Positions 18,641-29,570 are shown, counted from the stretch's first letter. The stretch: DNA of 64,000 nt from Comamonas granuli NBRC 101663 (GCF_000739995.1 NZ_BBJX01000012.1:1-64000); one strand, 5' to 3'. The notes: a model not told the origin generated them from the sequence alone. Numbers and translations: made by a program.

Positions 18641-19501
18641 TCAGCGGCCGTCGAGTTCACGGTGGCGGCGCAGCGTGGGCCAGTGGGGGCGAAAATGCTG
18701 CGCCAACTGCTCCACCAGGTAGACCGAGCGATGCTGGCCGCCGGTGCAGCCCACGGCCACGGTCACGTAGCTGCGGTGGTTGCGCGCCATGGCGGGCAGC
18801 CAGTGGTCCAGGAAGGCCGTGATGTGCTGCTGCATGGTGGCGACCTCGGGTTCCTGCTCCAGAAAACCGATGACGGGCGCGTCCAGGCCGGTGAGTTCGC
18901 GCAGCTCGCTCTCGTAGTACGGATTGGGCAGCATGCGCACGTCGAAGACGTAGTCCGCATCGACCGGGACGCCGCGCTTGAAGGCGAAGGACTGGAACAC
19001 CAGCGACAGCGTGCCCTTGTCCGTGCCGATCAGATCCTTGATGTAGGCCTGCAACTGGGAGGCGCGCAGGTTGCTGGTGTCTATCACATGGGCCTGTTCG
19101 CGCAGCTCGGCCAGGAGCTCGCGCTCGAGTTCGATGACAAGCGCCAGCGCCTGCCGCCCCTTGGCCTGCTCGGCGCCGAACAGCGGGTGGCGCCTGCGGG
19201 TCTCGGAAAACCGGCGCACCAGCGTGCCGGTGGAGGCGTCCAGGAAAATGCACAGCACCGAGCAGCCCTGCTGGCGCAGTTGCGCCAGCCGCGCAGGCAC
19301 CTGCGGCAGGGACGTGGCGCTGCGCACGTCCATGGCGATGGCCAGGCGGTTGCCGTGGTGCTGGTGCTCCAGGGCGACGAAGGGCTGCAGCAGTTCGGGC
19401 GGGAGGTTGTCCACGCAGAAATAGCCCGCGTCCTCCAGCGCCCGCAGGGCAATGGACTTGCCCGAGCCCGACATGCCGGTGATGAGAACGATTTCCATCA
19501 T
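18641..19501 (-). CDS. rapZ: RNase adapter protein RapZ
   Basis: A 286-residue RapZ/YvcJ-family nucleotide-binding protein. The Walker A loop is GMSGSGKS, and the N-terminal block [16 protein letters not shown] is diagnostic. The C-terminal block [17 protein letters not shown] is the strongest family signature. In E. coli RapZ guides RNase E to the sRNA GlmZ to control glucosamine-6-phosphate synthase; whether that circuit exists here is not visible. It lies 3 nt downstream of recN on the same strand. Two consecutive ATGs open the gene. Confidence 0.94.
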   Translation of the reverse strand: MMEIVLITGMSGSGKSIALRALEDAGYFCVDNLPPELLQPFVALEHQHHGNRLAIAMDVRSATSLPQVPARLAQLRQQGCSVLCIFLDASTGTLVRRFSETRRRHPLFGAEQAKGRQALALVIELERELLAELREQAHVIDTSNLRASQLQAYIKDLIGTDKGTLSLVFQSFAFKRGVPVDADYVFDVRMLPNPYYESELRELTGLDAPVIGFLEQEPEVATMQQHITAFLDHWLPAMARNHRSYVTVAVGCTGGQHRSVYLVEQLAQHFRPHWPTLRRHRELDGR

Positions 19502-19504
19502 GGT

Positions 19505-21163
19505 TCAGCCGCGCTCGTGCGCTGGTGCGCCCAGCATCTCGCGCGCGTGGGCCAGGGAATGGGCGGTGGGGCGCTCGCCACCGAGCATGCGCGCCACTTC
19601 GGCGACGCGCGCCTCGTCCTGCACGGCCGTCACGCTGCTGGTGGTCGGTTCGCCCCGGCGCTTGGTGACCACCAGGTGGTGGTGCGCGCAGGCTGCCACC
19701 TGCGGCAGGTGGGTGACGGCCAGCACCTGCCGGTCCTGGCCGATCTGGCGCATCAGGCGGCCCACGCTGGCGGCCACGGCGCCGCCCACGCCGGCGTCCA
19801 CCTCGTCGAAGATCAGGGTGCCCGCGCGGCCCAGGGTGCTGGTGGCCACGGCAATGGCCAGCGAGATGCGCGAGAGCTCGCCGCCCGAGGCGATCTTGCC
19901 GATGGGCCGGGGCGTGGCGCCGGGGTGGCCCGCCACGAGGAAGTCGATATCGTCGATGCCGTGGGCAGCGGGCGCAGCCGCCTTGCGCAATTGCACCACG
20001 AAGCGCCCGCCGGCCATGCCCAGATCCTGCATGGCGGCGGTGATTTGCTGCGAGAGCCGGGGGGCGGTCTGGGCGCGGGCCTGCGAGAGCGCCTGCGCTG
20101 CGGCCTCGTAGGCCTGGGCCTGGGCGCGCGCCTCCTGCTCCAGTGCGGCCAGGTCGCTGGCGGCGTCCAGGCGCTGCAGGGCCTGCTGCCAGGATTGGCG
20201 CAGCGCCGGCAGCTCCTCGGGCGGCCGCTTGTAGCGGCGCGCCAGCGCGATCCACTCGGCCACGCGGGCGTCGAGCTGTTCCAGGCGCGCGGGGTCGATG
20301 TCGGTGTGGGCCAGGTAGGCGTGCAGGCTGCGCAGCGCGTCATCGGTCTGCGCCAGGATGGAGGCCAGGGCGGCGGCCAGGTCCTGGAAGGCGGGTTCGA
20401 GGTGCTCCTGCCGCTGCAGCACGTCGAGCGCGCGCGCCAGGTGGTTGCGTGCGCCGCCGTCTTCGGCGTCCAGCCATTCGCGTGCGGCGTGGGCCGCCTC
20501 CAGCAGCGACTGCGCGTGCGTGAGCCGGGTGTGCTGGGTGTTGAGCTCGGCCCACTCGCCGGCGCCCGGGTCGAGCTTGTCCATCTCGGCCAGTTGCCAT
20601 TGCAGGCGCTCACGTTCCTGCTGCAACTGGTCCTGGGCGGCGCGGGCGTCCGCGCAGGCCTTCAGGGCCGCTTGCCAGCGCGTCCAGCAGGCGGTCACCG
20701 CCGCGCACGAGGTACCCGCGTAGGCGTCGAGCAGGTCGCGGATGGCGCCTGCGCGCATCAGGCTTTGCCACGCATGCTGGCCGTGGATGTCGAGCAACTG
20801 CTCGCCCAGGTGGCGCAACTGCGTGGCCGTGGCGGGCAGGCCGTTGATCCATGCCCGGCTCTTGCCCGCCGCGTCGATGGTGCGGCGCAGCAGCAATTCC
20901 GGCGTGGCCTCGAAGCCGGCTTCCTCCAGCCAGGGGGCGAGGTGGGGCGGCAGATCGAATTCCGCGCACAGGTCGGCGCGTGCGGCGCCTTCGCGCACGC
21001 AGGCCGCATCCGCCCGCGCGCCCAGGATGAGCTGCAGCGCCTCCACCAGGATGGACTTGCCTGCGCCGGTCTCGCCGGTCAAGGCCGTGAAGCCTTCGTG
21101 CAGATCGAGTTCCAGCGCCTGCACGATGACAAAGTCGTGCAGCACGATGCGTTTGAGCGCCAT
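19505..21163 (-). CDS. recN: DNA repair protein RecN
   Basis: A 552-residue SMC-like ATPase involved in double-strand-break repair. Walker A is GETGAGKS near residue 35, a long central coiled-coil region follows (about residues 150-380), and the C-terminal Walker B is LIFDEVDAGVGG. Length agrees with RecN (about 555). The start ATG lies only 2 nt after the nadK stop, so nadK-recN-rapZ form a tight minus-strand operon. In many bacteria recN is LexA-regulated. I see no clear LexA box in the few bases upstream, as expected if it is transcribed from nadK. Confidence 0.95.
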   Translation of the reverse strand: MALKRIVLHDFVIVQALELDLHEGFTALTGETGAGKSILVEALQLILGARADAACVREGAARADLCAEFDLPPHLAPWLEEAGFEATPELLLRRTIDAAGKSRAWINGLPATATQLRHLGEQLLDIHGQHAWQSLMRAGAIRDLLDAYAGTSCAAVTACWTRWQAALKACADARAAQDQLQQERERLQWQLAEMDKLDPGAGEWAELNTQHTRLTHAQSLLEAAHAAREWLDAEDGGARNHLARALDVLQRQEHLEPAFQDLAAALASILAQTDDALRSLHAYLAHTDIDPARLEQLDARVAEWIALARRYKRPPEELPALRQSWQQALQRLDAASDLAALEQEARAQAQAYEAAAQALSQARAQTAPRLSQQITAAMQDLGMAGGRFVVQLRKAAAPAAHGIDDIDFLVAGHPGATPRPIGKIASGGELSRISLAIAVATSTLGRAGTLIFDEVDAGVGGAVAASVGRLMRQIGQDRQVLAVTHLPQVAACAHHHLVVTKRRGEPTTSSVTAVQDEARVAEVARMLGGERPTAHSLAHAREMLGAPAHERG

Positions 21164-21165
21164 GC

Positions 21166-22062
21166 TCAGGATCCCCCTTCGTTCCAGCGCAGCTTTCGGC
21201 GCAGGGTGTCGAAATAGTTCCACCCGCGCGGGTGCAGAAAGCGCACGCAGTGCTCCGAGCGGCGCACGATGACGCGGTCGCCGTGCAGCAGCGAGGCGAG
21301 CGACTGCATGTCGAAATTGGCGCTGGCGTCGCGCCCGCTGACCAGTTCGATGGCGATCTCGGAGATGTCGGCCAGCACGATGGGTCGGTTGGACAGCGTG
21401 TGCGGCGCGATCGGCACCAGCACCCAGCCCGGGATGGAGGGGTGCAGCATGGGGCCACCGGCCGACAGGGCATAGGCCGTGGAGCCCGTGGGCGAGGCGA
21501 TGATCAGGCCGTCGGCGCGCTGGTTGGCCACGAAATGGCCGTCCACCTCCACGCGCAATTCCACCATGCCCGAGGTCGCGCCGCGGTTGACCACCACGTC
21601 GTTCATGGCCAGGGCGTTGAACACCACGCGCCCCTCGCGCAGCACCTGGGCCTGCATCAGGGGGCGGTGGTCCTCCTCGAACTCGCCGTGCAGCATGGGC
21701 ATGAGGGTGGCGCGGTAGTTCTCCAGCGGGATGTCGGTGACGAAGCCCAGCCGCCCCTGGTTGATGCCGATGAGCGGCGTGCCGTGGCGCGCGAGCTGGC
21801 GCCCGATGCTCAGCATGGTGCCGTCTCCGCCCACCACCAGCCCCAGGTCGCACTGTGCGCCAATGGCGTCGGCGTCCAGCGTGTCGTACTGCGTCATGCC
21901 GGCCAGGTCTGCGGTCTGCGCCTCCAGCGCCACCTCGCAGCCCTGGGCGTGCAGGAAGTGGGCGATGTCGTCCAGCACCTTGCGCGCACCGCGGGCGGCT
22001 GCGTTCGCCGCCGGGTTCTGGTACTTGCCGATCAAGGCCACATGGCGGAAGTGGAGTTTCAT
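21166..22062 (-). CDS. nadK: NAD kinase
   Basis: A 298-residue NAD kinase making NADP from NAD. The phosphate-binding GGDGTML motif and the NE/D-type region (NDVVVNRG, then [12 protein letters not shown]) are clear. It is first in the nadK-recN-rapZ block and divergent from hrcA across only 28 bp, so the two promoters must overlap. This hrcA/nadK/recN order recurs in Burkholderiales. The start at 22062 gives the standard N-terminus ([13 protein letters not shown]). Confidence 0.96.
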   Translation of the reverse strand: MKLHFRHVALIGKYQNPAANAAARGARKVLDDIAHFLHAQGCEVALEAQTADLAGMTQYDTLDADAIGAQCDLGLVVGGDGTMLSIGRQLARHGTPLIGINQGRLGFVTDIPLENYRATLMPMLHGEFEEDHRPLMQAQVLREGRVVFNALAMNDVVVNRGATSGMVELRVEVDGHFVANQRADGLIIASPTGSTAYALSAGGPMLHPSIPGWVLVPIAPHTLSNRPIVLADISEIAIELVSGRDASANFDMQSLASLLHGDRVIVRRSEHCVRFLHPRGWNYFDTLRRKLRWNEGGS

Positions 22063-22090
22063 GCCGAAATTACATCATTAAAATGAAGCG

Positions 22091-23095
22091 ATGCTCGACG
22101 ACCGTGCCAAGTTGTTGCTCAAGACGCTGGTGGAGCGCTATATCGACGAGGGCCAACCCGTGGGCTCGCGCACGCTGTCGCGGGCCTCGGGGCTGGACCT
22201 GTCCCCCGCCACCATCCGCAATGTGATGGCCGACCTGGAGGAGCTGGGCCTGATCGCCAGTCCGCACACCTCGGCCGGGCGCATCCCCACCGCCCGGGGC
22301 TACCGCCTGTTCGTGGACACCATGCTCACCGTGCAGCGCGAGCAGATTCCCTCGCTCCCCCTGGCGCCCGAGCAGCCGCAGAAGGTCATCGCCAACGCTG
22401 CGCAGATGCTCTCCAACCTCTCGCAGTTCGTGGGCGTGGTCATGGCGCCGCGGCGCACCTCGGTGTTTCGCCAGATCGAGTTCCTGCGCCTGTCGCAGCA
22501 GCGCTTCCTGGTCATCATCGTCTCGCCCGATGGCGACGTGCAGAACCGCGTGATCGTCTCGGAGACCGACTACACCCAGTCGCAACTGACCGAGACGGCC
22601 AACTACCTCAACACGCACTACGCCGGCATGGCCATGGAGAAGGTGCGCGAGCGCCTGCGCACCGAGGTCGAGTCGCTGCAGGGCGAGATCGCCGCGCTCA
22701 TGCAGGCGGCCGTGAACGTCAGCTCCGAGGCGCTGCACCAGGCCCAGGAGGAGGTGGTGATTGCCGGCGAGAGCAAGCTGCTGGCCGTGAGCGAGTTCTC
22801 GCGCGACATGGGCAACCTGCGGCGCGCGTTCGAGCTGTTCGAGCAGAAGACCCAGATCCTGCGCCTGCTCGACGTCTCCAGCCAGGCGCAGGGGGTGCGC
22901 ATCTTCATCGGCGGCGAGAGCCAGGTCGTGCCGTTCGAGGACCTCTCGGTCGTGAGCGCGCCCTACGAGGTCGACGGCCAGGTCGTGGGCACGCTGGGCG
23001 TGATCGGCCCCACGCGCATGCCCTACGACCGCATGATCCAGATCGTGGACATCACCTCGCGGCTGGTCTCCAACGCCCTGAGCCACCAGCGCTGA
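22091..23095 (+). CDS. hrcA: Heat-inducible transcription repressor HrcA
   Basis: A 334-residue HrcA, the repressor that binds CIRCE elements upstream of groE and dnaK operons. The N-terminal winged helix shows [21 protein letters not shown] and [18 protein letters not shown]. The rest fits the dimerisation and inserted domains, ending in a conserved [15 protein letters not shown] block. I see no CIRCE inverted repeat (TTAGCACTC-N9-GAGTGCTAA) in the adjoining 28-bp spacer, so autoregulation by that site is not supported. Confidence 0.95.
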   Translation: MLDDRAKLLLKTLVERYIDEGQPVGSRTLSRASGLDLSPATIRNVMADLEELGLIASPHTSAGRIPTARGYRLFVDTMLTVQREQIPSLPLAPEQPQKVIANAAQMLSNLSQFVGVVMAPRRTSVFRQIEFLRLSQQRFLVIIVSPDGDVQNRVIVSETDYTQSQLTETANYLNTHYAGMAMEKVRERLRTEVESLQGEIAALMQAAVNVSSEALHQAQEEVVIAGESKLLAVSEFSRDMGNLRRAFELFEQKTQILRLLDVSSQAQGVRIFIGGESQVVPFEDLSVVSAPYEVDGQVVGTLGVIGPTRMPYDRMIQIVDITSRLVSNALSHQR

Positions 23096-23109
23096 GGGGT
23101 GCGCTGCGG

Positions 23110-23128
23110 CCGGCCCGGCGAGGGCCGG
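23110..23128 (+). terminator. GC-rich hairpin after hrcA
   Basis: Stem CCGGCCC/GGGCCGG with a GGCGA loop, 15 nt after the hrcA stop. No T-run follows, so it may only weakly terminate. Confidence 0.35.
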
Positions 23129-23137
23129 GGGCGCGGT

Positions 23138-23143
23138 TAGAAT
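23138..23143 (+). promoter_or_regulatory. Probable -10 box of the CAU tRNA gene
   Basis: TAGAAT lies 53 nt before the mature tRNA 5' end, between the hrcA hairpin and the tRNA. The form TAGAATCC is a common -10 context in this family of bacteria. No convincing -35 was found. Confidence 0.4.
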
Positions 23144-23196
23144 CCAGGCCTGTTTTTCAGCACGCCACCCGGCTTTGCCCTGGGTGCGGGTGCTGC

Positions 23197-23275
<79 letters not shown>

Positions 23276-23376
23276 TGCAACATGGCAAGGCCACGCCGTT
23301 TCGGGCGCGGCAGGGCGTGCGCCGGTCCGGGGCTCCTCTACAATTTGCGGCCCGTTTTTGCATTCAGCCGCTGCCC

Positions 23377-23979
23377 ATGACCGAAAAATACCGCCCGAGC
23401 GCCGCCTTGCGCCCCTTGCCGTCCCTCATTTTTGCCAGCCGTTGGCTGCAGTTGCCGCTCTACCTGGGGTTGATCGCTGCGCAGGCCGTGTACGTGTTCC
23501 ATTTCTGGGTGGAGCTGGTGCATTTGCTGGAGGCCGCTTTCGGCAATGCCGAGGCGCTGCAGGCGCTGGTCGCCAACCTGGGCTACAAGGCCGATGTGCA
23601 GGTCACCCGACTCAACGAGACCATCACCATGCTGGTGGTGCTGGGCCTGATCGACGTGGTGATGATCTCCAACCTGCTCATCATGGTCATCGTGGGCGGG
23701 TACGAGACTTTCGTCAGCCGCATGAACCTCGAAGGCCACCCCGACCAGCCCGAATGGCTCAACCACGTGAACGCCTCGGTGCTCAAGGTCAAGCTGGGCA
23801 TGGCCATCATCGGCATCAGTTCGATCCACCTGCTCAAGAGCTTCATCAACGCCGCCAACTACGACGTGAAGGTGCTGATGTGGCAGACCATCATCCACAG
23901 CGTGTTCCTGCTGTCCGCGCTGGCCATTGCGCTGACCGACCGCCTGATGGGCCACTCCGCGCACGACGCCGACCACTGA
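23377..23979 (+). CDS. YqhA/TIGR00645 family membrane protein
   Basis: A 200-residue protein of the UPF0114 (YqhA) family. It has an N-terminal hydrophobic helix after SLIFASRWLQLPLYLGL, two central hydrophobic segments around LVVLGLIDVVMISNLLIMVIVGGYE, and a fourth near the C-terminus (IIHSVFLLSALAIALTDRLM). Function in the family is unknown. It is a lone gene between the tRNA and convergent recJ. A TACAAT hexamer 33 nt upstream of the ATG is a candidate -10 box. Confidence 0.88.
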   Translation: MTEKYRPSAALRPLPSLIFASRWLQLPLYLGLIAAQAVYVFHFWVELVHLLEAAFGNAEALQALVANLGYKADVQVTRLNETITMLVVLGLIDVVMISNLLIMVIVGGYETFVSRMNLEGHPDQPEWLNHVNASVLKVKLGMAIIGISSIHLLKSFINAANYDVKVLMWQTIIHSVFLLSALAIALTDRLMGHSAHDADH

Positions 23980-24000
23980 GCGCCGCACGCCAGGGGTGGC

Positions 24001-25710
24001 CTATTCCTGCGCCCCCTCGATCACGAACTGCACCTTGCGCTCGCCGCGCCATTCGTTGACGTCCAGGCGCCAGGCGAGCAGGGCGCGCGCGGGCAGGGGC
24101 TCGGTGCGGCCGAACCAGATGCCGTCCACGGGCGCGCCCTGGTGGCGCAGCTTGAGCGAGAGGTGGCGCTCGCCCACCAGGCGCTGGCCCAGCACCTCCA
24201 CCTCCTCGCTGAACAGGGGCGGCGCAAAGCCCTGGCCCCAGACTTCGCGCTGCAGCGTGTCGGCCAGGTCGGCGCGGCGCCATTCGGGGGCCAGGGGGCC
24301 GTCGGTCTCCAGGCGGCGTGTGAGGGTGGCGGCGTCCAGCCATTCGCGGGCGACCTGGGCCAGGGCCTGCTCGAACTCGGCAAAGCGCTCGGCGGGCACG
24401 GTGCAGCCCGCGGCCATGGCGTGGCCGCCAAAGCGCAGCAGCACGCCGGGGTGGCGCTTGGCCACCAGGTCCAGCGCGTCGCGCAGGTGAAAGCCGGGAA
24501 TGGAGCGGCCCGAGCCCTTGAGCTCATGCGCCTTGCCCGGCGCGCCGCTGGCGGCAAAGACGAAGGTGGGGCGGTGCAGCTTGTCCTTGATGCGCGAGGC
24601 GACGATGCCCACCACGCCTTCGTGGAAGTCGGGGTCGAACACGCTGACGGCGGGCGGGGGCTCGTCCTGCGCGCCAAACCGGTCTTCGGCCAGCAGCAGG
24701 GCCTGTTCGCGCATGCCGCCCTCGATCTCGCGGCGTTCGCGGTTGATGGCGTCGAGCTGCTGCGCCAGGTGCTCGGCGCGCGCGGCGTCGTCGGTGAGCA
24801 GGCATTCGATGCCCAGCGTCATGTCGGCCAGGCGCCCGGCGGCGTTGATGCGCGGACCCAGCGCAAAGCCGAAGTCGAAAGTGGTGGCCAGGGGCGGCTG
24901 GCGCCCGGCTACGCGCAGCAGGGCGGCAATGCCCGGCGGCATCTGCCCGGCGCGGATGCGCTTCAAGCCCTGAGCCACCAGGCGGCGGTTGTTGGCGTCC
25001 AGACGCACCACGTCGGCCACCGTGCCCAGGGCGACCAGGGGCAGCAGGGGCTCCAGGCGCGGCTGCTGGGCGGCATCGAACACGCCGCGCTGGCGCAGTT
25101 CGGCGCGCAGTTGCATGAGCACGTAGAACATCACGCCCACCCCGGCCAGGGACTTGCTCGCAAAGTGGCAGCCCGGCTGGTTGGGGTTGACGATGGCCTG
25201 GGCCGGCGGCAGCTCGGCGCCGGGCAGGTGGTGGTCGGTGATGAGCACGGCCAGGCCCAGAGCGCGAGCCTGGGCCACGCCCTCCACGCTGGCGATGCCG
25301 TTGTCCACGGTGATGAGCAGGTCGGCGCCGCGCTCGTGCACGCGCCGGGCGATGGGCGGGGTGAGGCCGTAGCCATCGACCACGCGGTCGGGCACCAGGT
25401 AGTCCACATGGCGTGCGCCCAGCAGGCGCAGGCCGCGCACGGCCACGGCGCAGGCGGTGGCGCCGTCGCAGTCGTAGTCGGCCACGATGCACAGGCGCTG
25501 GTCGCGCGCGATGGCGTCGGCCAGCAGGCGCGCGGCCTCTTGCACGCCCTGCAGTCCGCCGGGCGGCAGCAGCTGGGCCAGGCTGTCATCCAGCTCGCCC
25601 GGCGCCTGCACGCCGCGCGCGGCATACAGGCGCGCCAGCAGCGGGTGCAGGCCCGCCTGCTCCAGCGCCCAGACGGCGCGCGGGGGGATGTCTCTCGCTA
25701 TTATTTTCAT
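24001..25710 (-). CDS. recJ: Single-stranded-DNA-specific exonuclease RecJ
   Basis: A 569-residue DHH-family 5'-3' exonuclease used in recombination and repair. The metal-binding motifs are present: VADYDCDGATA, the D in LLITVDNGI, TDHHLPGAELPPA, and LKGSGRSIPGFHLRDAL. Length matches RecJ (about 575). Its ATG overlaps the upstream gene's TGA (ATGA). The ATG sits inside the first hairpin of a dispersed repeat (25697-25752), so the repeat covers its first codons (MKIIAR). Confidence 0.96.
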   Translation of the reverse strand: MKIIARDIPPRAVWALEQAGLHPLLARLYAARGVQAPGELDDSLAQLLPPGGLQGVQEAARLLADAIARDQRLCIVADYDCDGATACAVAVRGLRLLGARHVDYLVPDRVVDGYGLTPPIARRVHERGADLLITVDNGIASVEGVAQARALGLAVLITDHHLPGAELPPAQAIVNPNQPGCHFASKSLAGVGVMFYVLMQLRAELRQRGVFDAAQQPRLEPLLPLVALGTVADVVRLDANNRRLVAQGLKRIRAGQMPPGIAALLRVAGRQPPLATTFDFGFALGPRINAAGRLADMTLGIECLLTDDAARAEHLAQQLDAINRERREIEGGMREQALLLAEDRFGAQDEPPPAVSVFDPDFHEGVVGIVASRIKDKLHRPTFVFAASGAPGKAHELKGSGRSIPGFHLRDALDLVAKRHPGVLLRFGGHAMAAGCTVPAERFAEFEQALAQVAREWLDAATLTRRLETDGPLAPEWRRADLADTLQREVWGQGFAPPLFSEEVEVLGQRLVGERHLSLKLRHQGAPVDGIWFGRTEPLPARALLAWRLDVNEWRGERKVQFVIEGAQE

Positions 25711-25752
25711 AGCTGCTCGCGCACGTCTGCAAAGCGCTGGGGCCGCAAAAAG
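25697..25752 (+). repeat. Dispersed repeat, copy 4, spanning the recJ start
   Basis: GCTATTATTTTCATAGC then TGCTCGCGC and AAGCGCTGGGGCC, plus orientation. The copy is entirely coding. On the minus strand it encodes the C-terminus of the COG4255-like gene and the first residues of recJ, and holds their ATGA overlap. Confidence 0.85.
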
Positions 25753-26663
25753 CTTTGAAGCTTCTGCCCCAGGCTGCGCGGTGCCGTGTGCCAGGTGAGC
25801 GCGCCGCGCTCGCCGCACAGGGTGAGCCGCACGGCCTGGCCCTGCGTGGCCTGGGCGTGCAGCCGGGCCAGGGGGCCGGCGTCCAGCGCCTGCCAGGCGG
25901 CGGCCCAGGCGGGCCAGTCCTCGCGCAGCGCGGCGTCCTGCAGGGTGGTATCGACCTGGGGCGCTGCGCCGGTGGCGGGGGGCGGTGCGTCCAGACGGCC
26001 CGCGCCGTGCACCCAGAAGGCGTTGACGGGCGGCAGGCCCTGGGCCTCGCGCGCGTCGTTCAGGGGGTGGGTGTAGAGCAGCATCTGCATCTCGCTGTGC
26101 AGGCGGCGCAGCGGGTGGGCCTTGTGCTCGCCGGGCAGCCAGTGCGAGACGTCGCGGTGCAGCACGCGCTCGACCGACGCCGTGGCCAGGCCGGCCAGCA
26201 CCTCGCCTTGGGCCAGCCAGCGCGTGGGGCGGTCGTAGTGCAGGGTGATGCCGTCCTGTGCAAACCAGGGCGCCAGCACTTCCAGCAGCGCGCGCGCGGC
26301 GGCTTCGTCCAACTGCAGCGCGGCCGGGTCGGCCAGGGTCACGTGGTCGGTGCGCACCTGCCAGTGGCAGGGCGTGATCCAGGCCCAGGCGCTGTGCAGG
26401 GCGTCTGGCGTGCGGCCGCGCAAGTAGACCTCCCAGGCGGCCCAGGGGGTGCGACCGTCGTCCTCGGGCAGACCCAGGGCGCGCGCCAGCACGCGCTCGT
26501 GCGGGGCGCTCAGCGCGTCTTCGGGGGTCTGGGTGTTGTCTTGCAGGCTCAGGCGCTGGAGCAGGGCGTCCAGGTGCGGCAGGCGCAGGGCCTGCAGGGC
26601 CTGGCGGCAGGCGTCGCCGGGGTGGGCGGCGCTGGGGAGGATGAGGTGCGGGGTGTCCGGCAT
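25707..26663 (-). CDS. COG4255/RpfE-like protein encoded upstream of recJ
   Basis: A 318-residue protein of a family found next to recJ in many betaproteobacteria and xanthomonads. I recall it being annotated variously as RpfE-type regulatory protein or cofactor-independent phosphoglycerate mutase-like. Its own sequence shows no catalytic motif I can name. Conserved-looking stretches are TPCHWQVRTDHVTL, LHRDVSHWLP, LHSEMQMLLYTHPLN and VNAFWVHGAGRL. It overlaps recJ by 4 nt and is probably co-transcribed. About the last 17 residues are encoded by a dispersed repeat. It is divergent from lolC across 36 bp. Enzymatic annotation should be treated as unproven. Confidence 0.7.
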   Translation of the reverse strand: MPDTPHLILPSAAHPGDACRQALQALRLPHLDALLQRLSLQDNTQTPEDALSAPHERVLARALGLPEDDGRTPWAAWEVYLRGRTPDALHSAWAWITPCHWQVRTDHVTLADPAALQLDEAAARALLEVLAPWFAQDGITLHYDRPTRWLAQGEVLAGLATASVERVLHRDVSHWLPGEHKAHPLRRLHSEMQMLLYTHPLNDAREAQGLPPVNAFWVHGAGRLDAPPPATGAAPQVDTTLQDAALREDWPAWAAAWQALDAGPLARLHAQATQGQAVRLTLCGERGALTWHTAPRSLGQKLQSFLRPQRFADVREQL

Positions 26664-26699
26664 GCCCGGTATTTTGCGGGATGCCACAATCGCGCTCTC

Positions 26700-27948
26700 A
26701 TGCAGATCCCCTACGAACTGGCCCTGGGCTGGCGCTACACGCGCGCGGGCCGCGCCACGCGGCGCAATGGCTTCATCTCGTTCATCTCGGGCGTGTCCAT
26801 GCTGGGCATTGCGCTCGGGGTGGCGGCGCTCATCATCGTGCTGTCGGTGATGAACGGCTTCCAGAAAGAGGTGCGCGACCGCATGCTCAGCGTGGTCTCG
26901 CACATCGAAATCTTCGCCCCCGGCGGCGCGGCCCTGCCCGACGTGGCGCGCACCCTGCAGGAGGCGCGTGCCAACCCGGCCGTGGTGGCTGCCGCGCCCT
27001 TTGTGGCGGCGCAGGCGCTCTTGGCGCGCGGCGAGGACATGAAGGGCGCGCTGGTGCGCGGCATCGACCCGGCGCGCGAGCCCGAGGTCACCGATCTGCT
27101 GGCAGGCGCCCAGGGCGACACGCTGGCCCAGCTCGTGCCCGGCGCATTCCGCGTGGTGCTGGGCGGTGAGCTGGCGCGCATGCTGGGCGTGCGCGCGGGC
27201 GACGTGGTGACGCTGATCGCGCCCACCGGCCAGGTCACGCCGGCGGGTGTGGTGCCGCGCCTCAAGCAGATGCAGGTGGCCGGCACCTTCGACTCGGGCC
27301 ACTATGAATACGACTCCACGCTGGTGCTGCTGCACCACGAGGACGCCGAGCGCATCTTCCGCCTCGAAGGCCCCACGGGCATTCGCCTGAAGCTGCGCGA
27401 CCTGCACCAGGCGCACGCCGTGGCGCAGGAGCTGGCCCACTCGCTGAGCGGCGACCTGCGCATCCGCGACTGGACGCAGCAGAACCGCACCTGGTTCGCC
27501 GCCGTGCAGCTCGAAAAACGCATGATGTTCATCATCCTCACGCTCATCGTGGCCGTGGCGGCGTTCAACCTCGTCTCCACGCTGGTGATGACGGTGCAGG
27601 ACAAGCGCGCCGACATCGCCATCCTGCGCACCCTGGGCGCGAGCCCGCGCAGCATCATGGGCGTGTTCGTGGTGCAGGGGGCGATGGTGGGCGTCATCGG
27701 CACGCTGGCCGGGCTGGTGCTGGGCCTTTCCATCGCCTTCAACATCGACGTGATCGTGCCCGCCATCGAGCGCCTGCTGAGCGCCAGCTTCCTGCCCAAG
27801 GACATCTACCTCATCAGCCGCATGCCCAGCGACCCGCAGAGCGCCGACATCGTGCCCGTGGGCGTGATCTCGCTGGTGCTGGCCTTCGTGGCCACGCTGT
27901 ACCCGAGCTGGCGCGCCAGCCGCGTCAACCCTGCGGAGGCCTTGCGCT

Positions 27949-27956
<8 letters not shown>
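26700..27956 (+). CDS. lolC: Lipoprotein-releasing ABC transporter permease LolC/E
   Basis: A 418-residue permease of the LolCDE complex, which extracts lipoproteins from the inner membrane for transfer to LolA. The N-terminus [11 protein letters not shown] and the first membrane helix are conserved. A ~230-residue periplasmic domain follows, then three C-terminal helices with the family's [20 protein letters not shown] motif. Only one permease gene accompanies lolD, so the complex is likely a homodimeric LolCDE variant. The last codons and stop (RYE*) fall in a dispersed repeat that also carries the lolD start. Confidence 0.93.
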
Positions 27957-28698
<742 letters not shown>

Positions 28699-28741
28699 AA
28701 GGTGCATCACCACCGCACCGCAGCACCGCTGCAGCCCTTGC

Positions 28742-29503
28742 TCAGCCCCAGCGGATGTGGTGAAAGTCAAAGCCCTGTGCCAGCGTGGGCTTGACGATGT
28801 CGAAGTACGGCGACACGTCGAAGTCGCGCGGGGCGTACAGGCTGCGGTCGCGGATGTGGAAAATTTCCTCGCGCACCGCCTGGTGACGCACCGGGTCTTC
28901 GTGGCGCTCCTTCGTGATGACCGGCAGCACGGGGTAGTGCACGCTCTGGAAGGCCTCGGCAATCAGCGACGAGCAAATGGCCCGGGTCGGGTCGCCACTG
29001 CCCAGCGCAATCATCTGCCTGCGCCAGCGGGCCGGGACGGGCGGGTTGGGCAGCAGGTAGCGCGCCAGGTCGAATACATTTTTCAGGTCGTACTGTTCGC
29101 CGAGCTTGCCGGTGATCTCGTCCAGCAGGTTCTGCAGTTCGGTGGCGCTCAGGCCCGTGGGTCGGCAGATGCGCGTGGGGTAGGTCTGGTAGTGCTCCAG
29201 GGGGCGCTTGCACACGCCCTGCAGCATATCGGCCTCGATCAGCAGGTAGGGCCGGCCTTGCGCATCCTCCCCGCCCAGTTGCGGGCCCACATAGAACGCC
29301 GCGTGCGACCAGGTGGACTGGGTCAGGTACTTGATGGCGCTGGAAACCCGGCTGCTGCCTTCCATCAGCAGTACATCGCCGGGGCGCAGGCACTGCGCCA
29401 GTGCGCGCCGGTCTGTCGGCACCCCGTTCTGCGCGCTGGGGCGGGGGCGCGACAGGTAGCGTGCCAGCGCCTGGCCAAGGGCATGGAGCAAACGGTGGAG
29501 CAT
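28742..29503 (-). CDS. Permuted papain-fold (YiiX/YebB-like) protein
   Basis: A 253-residue protein with the layout of circularly permuted NlpC/P60-type enzymes. The catalytic His comes first (QSTWSHAAFYVG, about residue 70), and the nucleophile Cys comes late (RAICSSLIAEAFQ, about residue 185). LRPGDVLLMEGSSRVSSAIKYL before the His is also typical. Such proteins are putative amidases, thiol esterases or peptidoglycan hydrolases. No signal peptide is obvious, although the N-terminus is mildly hydrophobic. The ATG at 29503 was chosen; upstream in-frame starts would run into the promoter of the divergent TatD gene. Substrate unknown. Confidence 0.75.
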   Translation of the reverse strand: MLHRLLHALGQALARYLSRPRPSAQNGVPTDRRALAQCLRPGDVLLMEGSSRVSSAIKYLTQSTWSHAAFYVGPQLGGEDAQGRPYLLIEADMLQGVCKRPLEHYQTYPTRICRPTGLSATELQNLLDEITGKLGEQYDLKNVFDLARYLLPNPPVPARWRRQMIALGSGDPTRAICSSLIAEAFQSVHYPVLPVITKERHEDPVRHQAVREEIFHIRDRSLYAPRDFDVSPYFDIVKPTLAQGFDFHHIRWG

Positions 29504-29570
29504 GGCGGTGGAGGCGGTGCGTGAAAACAGTGTGACACAGGCCGCCCGCTCGTGCGGCATGATGGCCGCC

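Noticed and set aside
22063-22090. CIRCE element near hrcA
   Set aside because: The 28-bp spacer lacks the TTAGCACTC/GAGTGCTAA inverted repeat.
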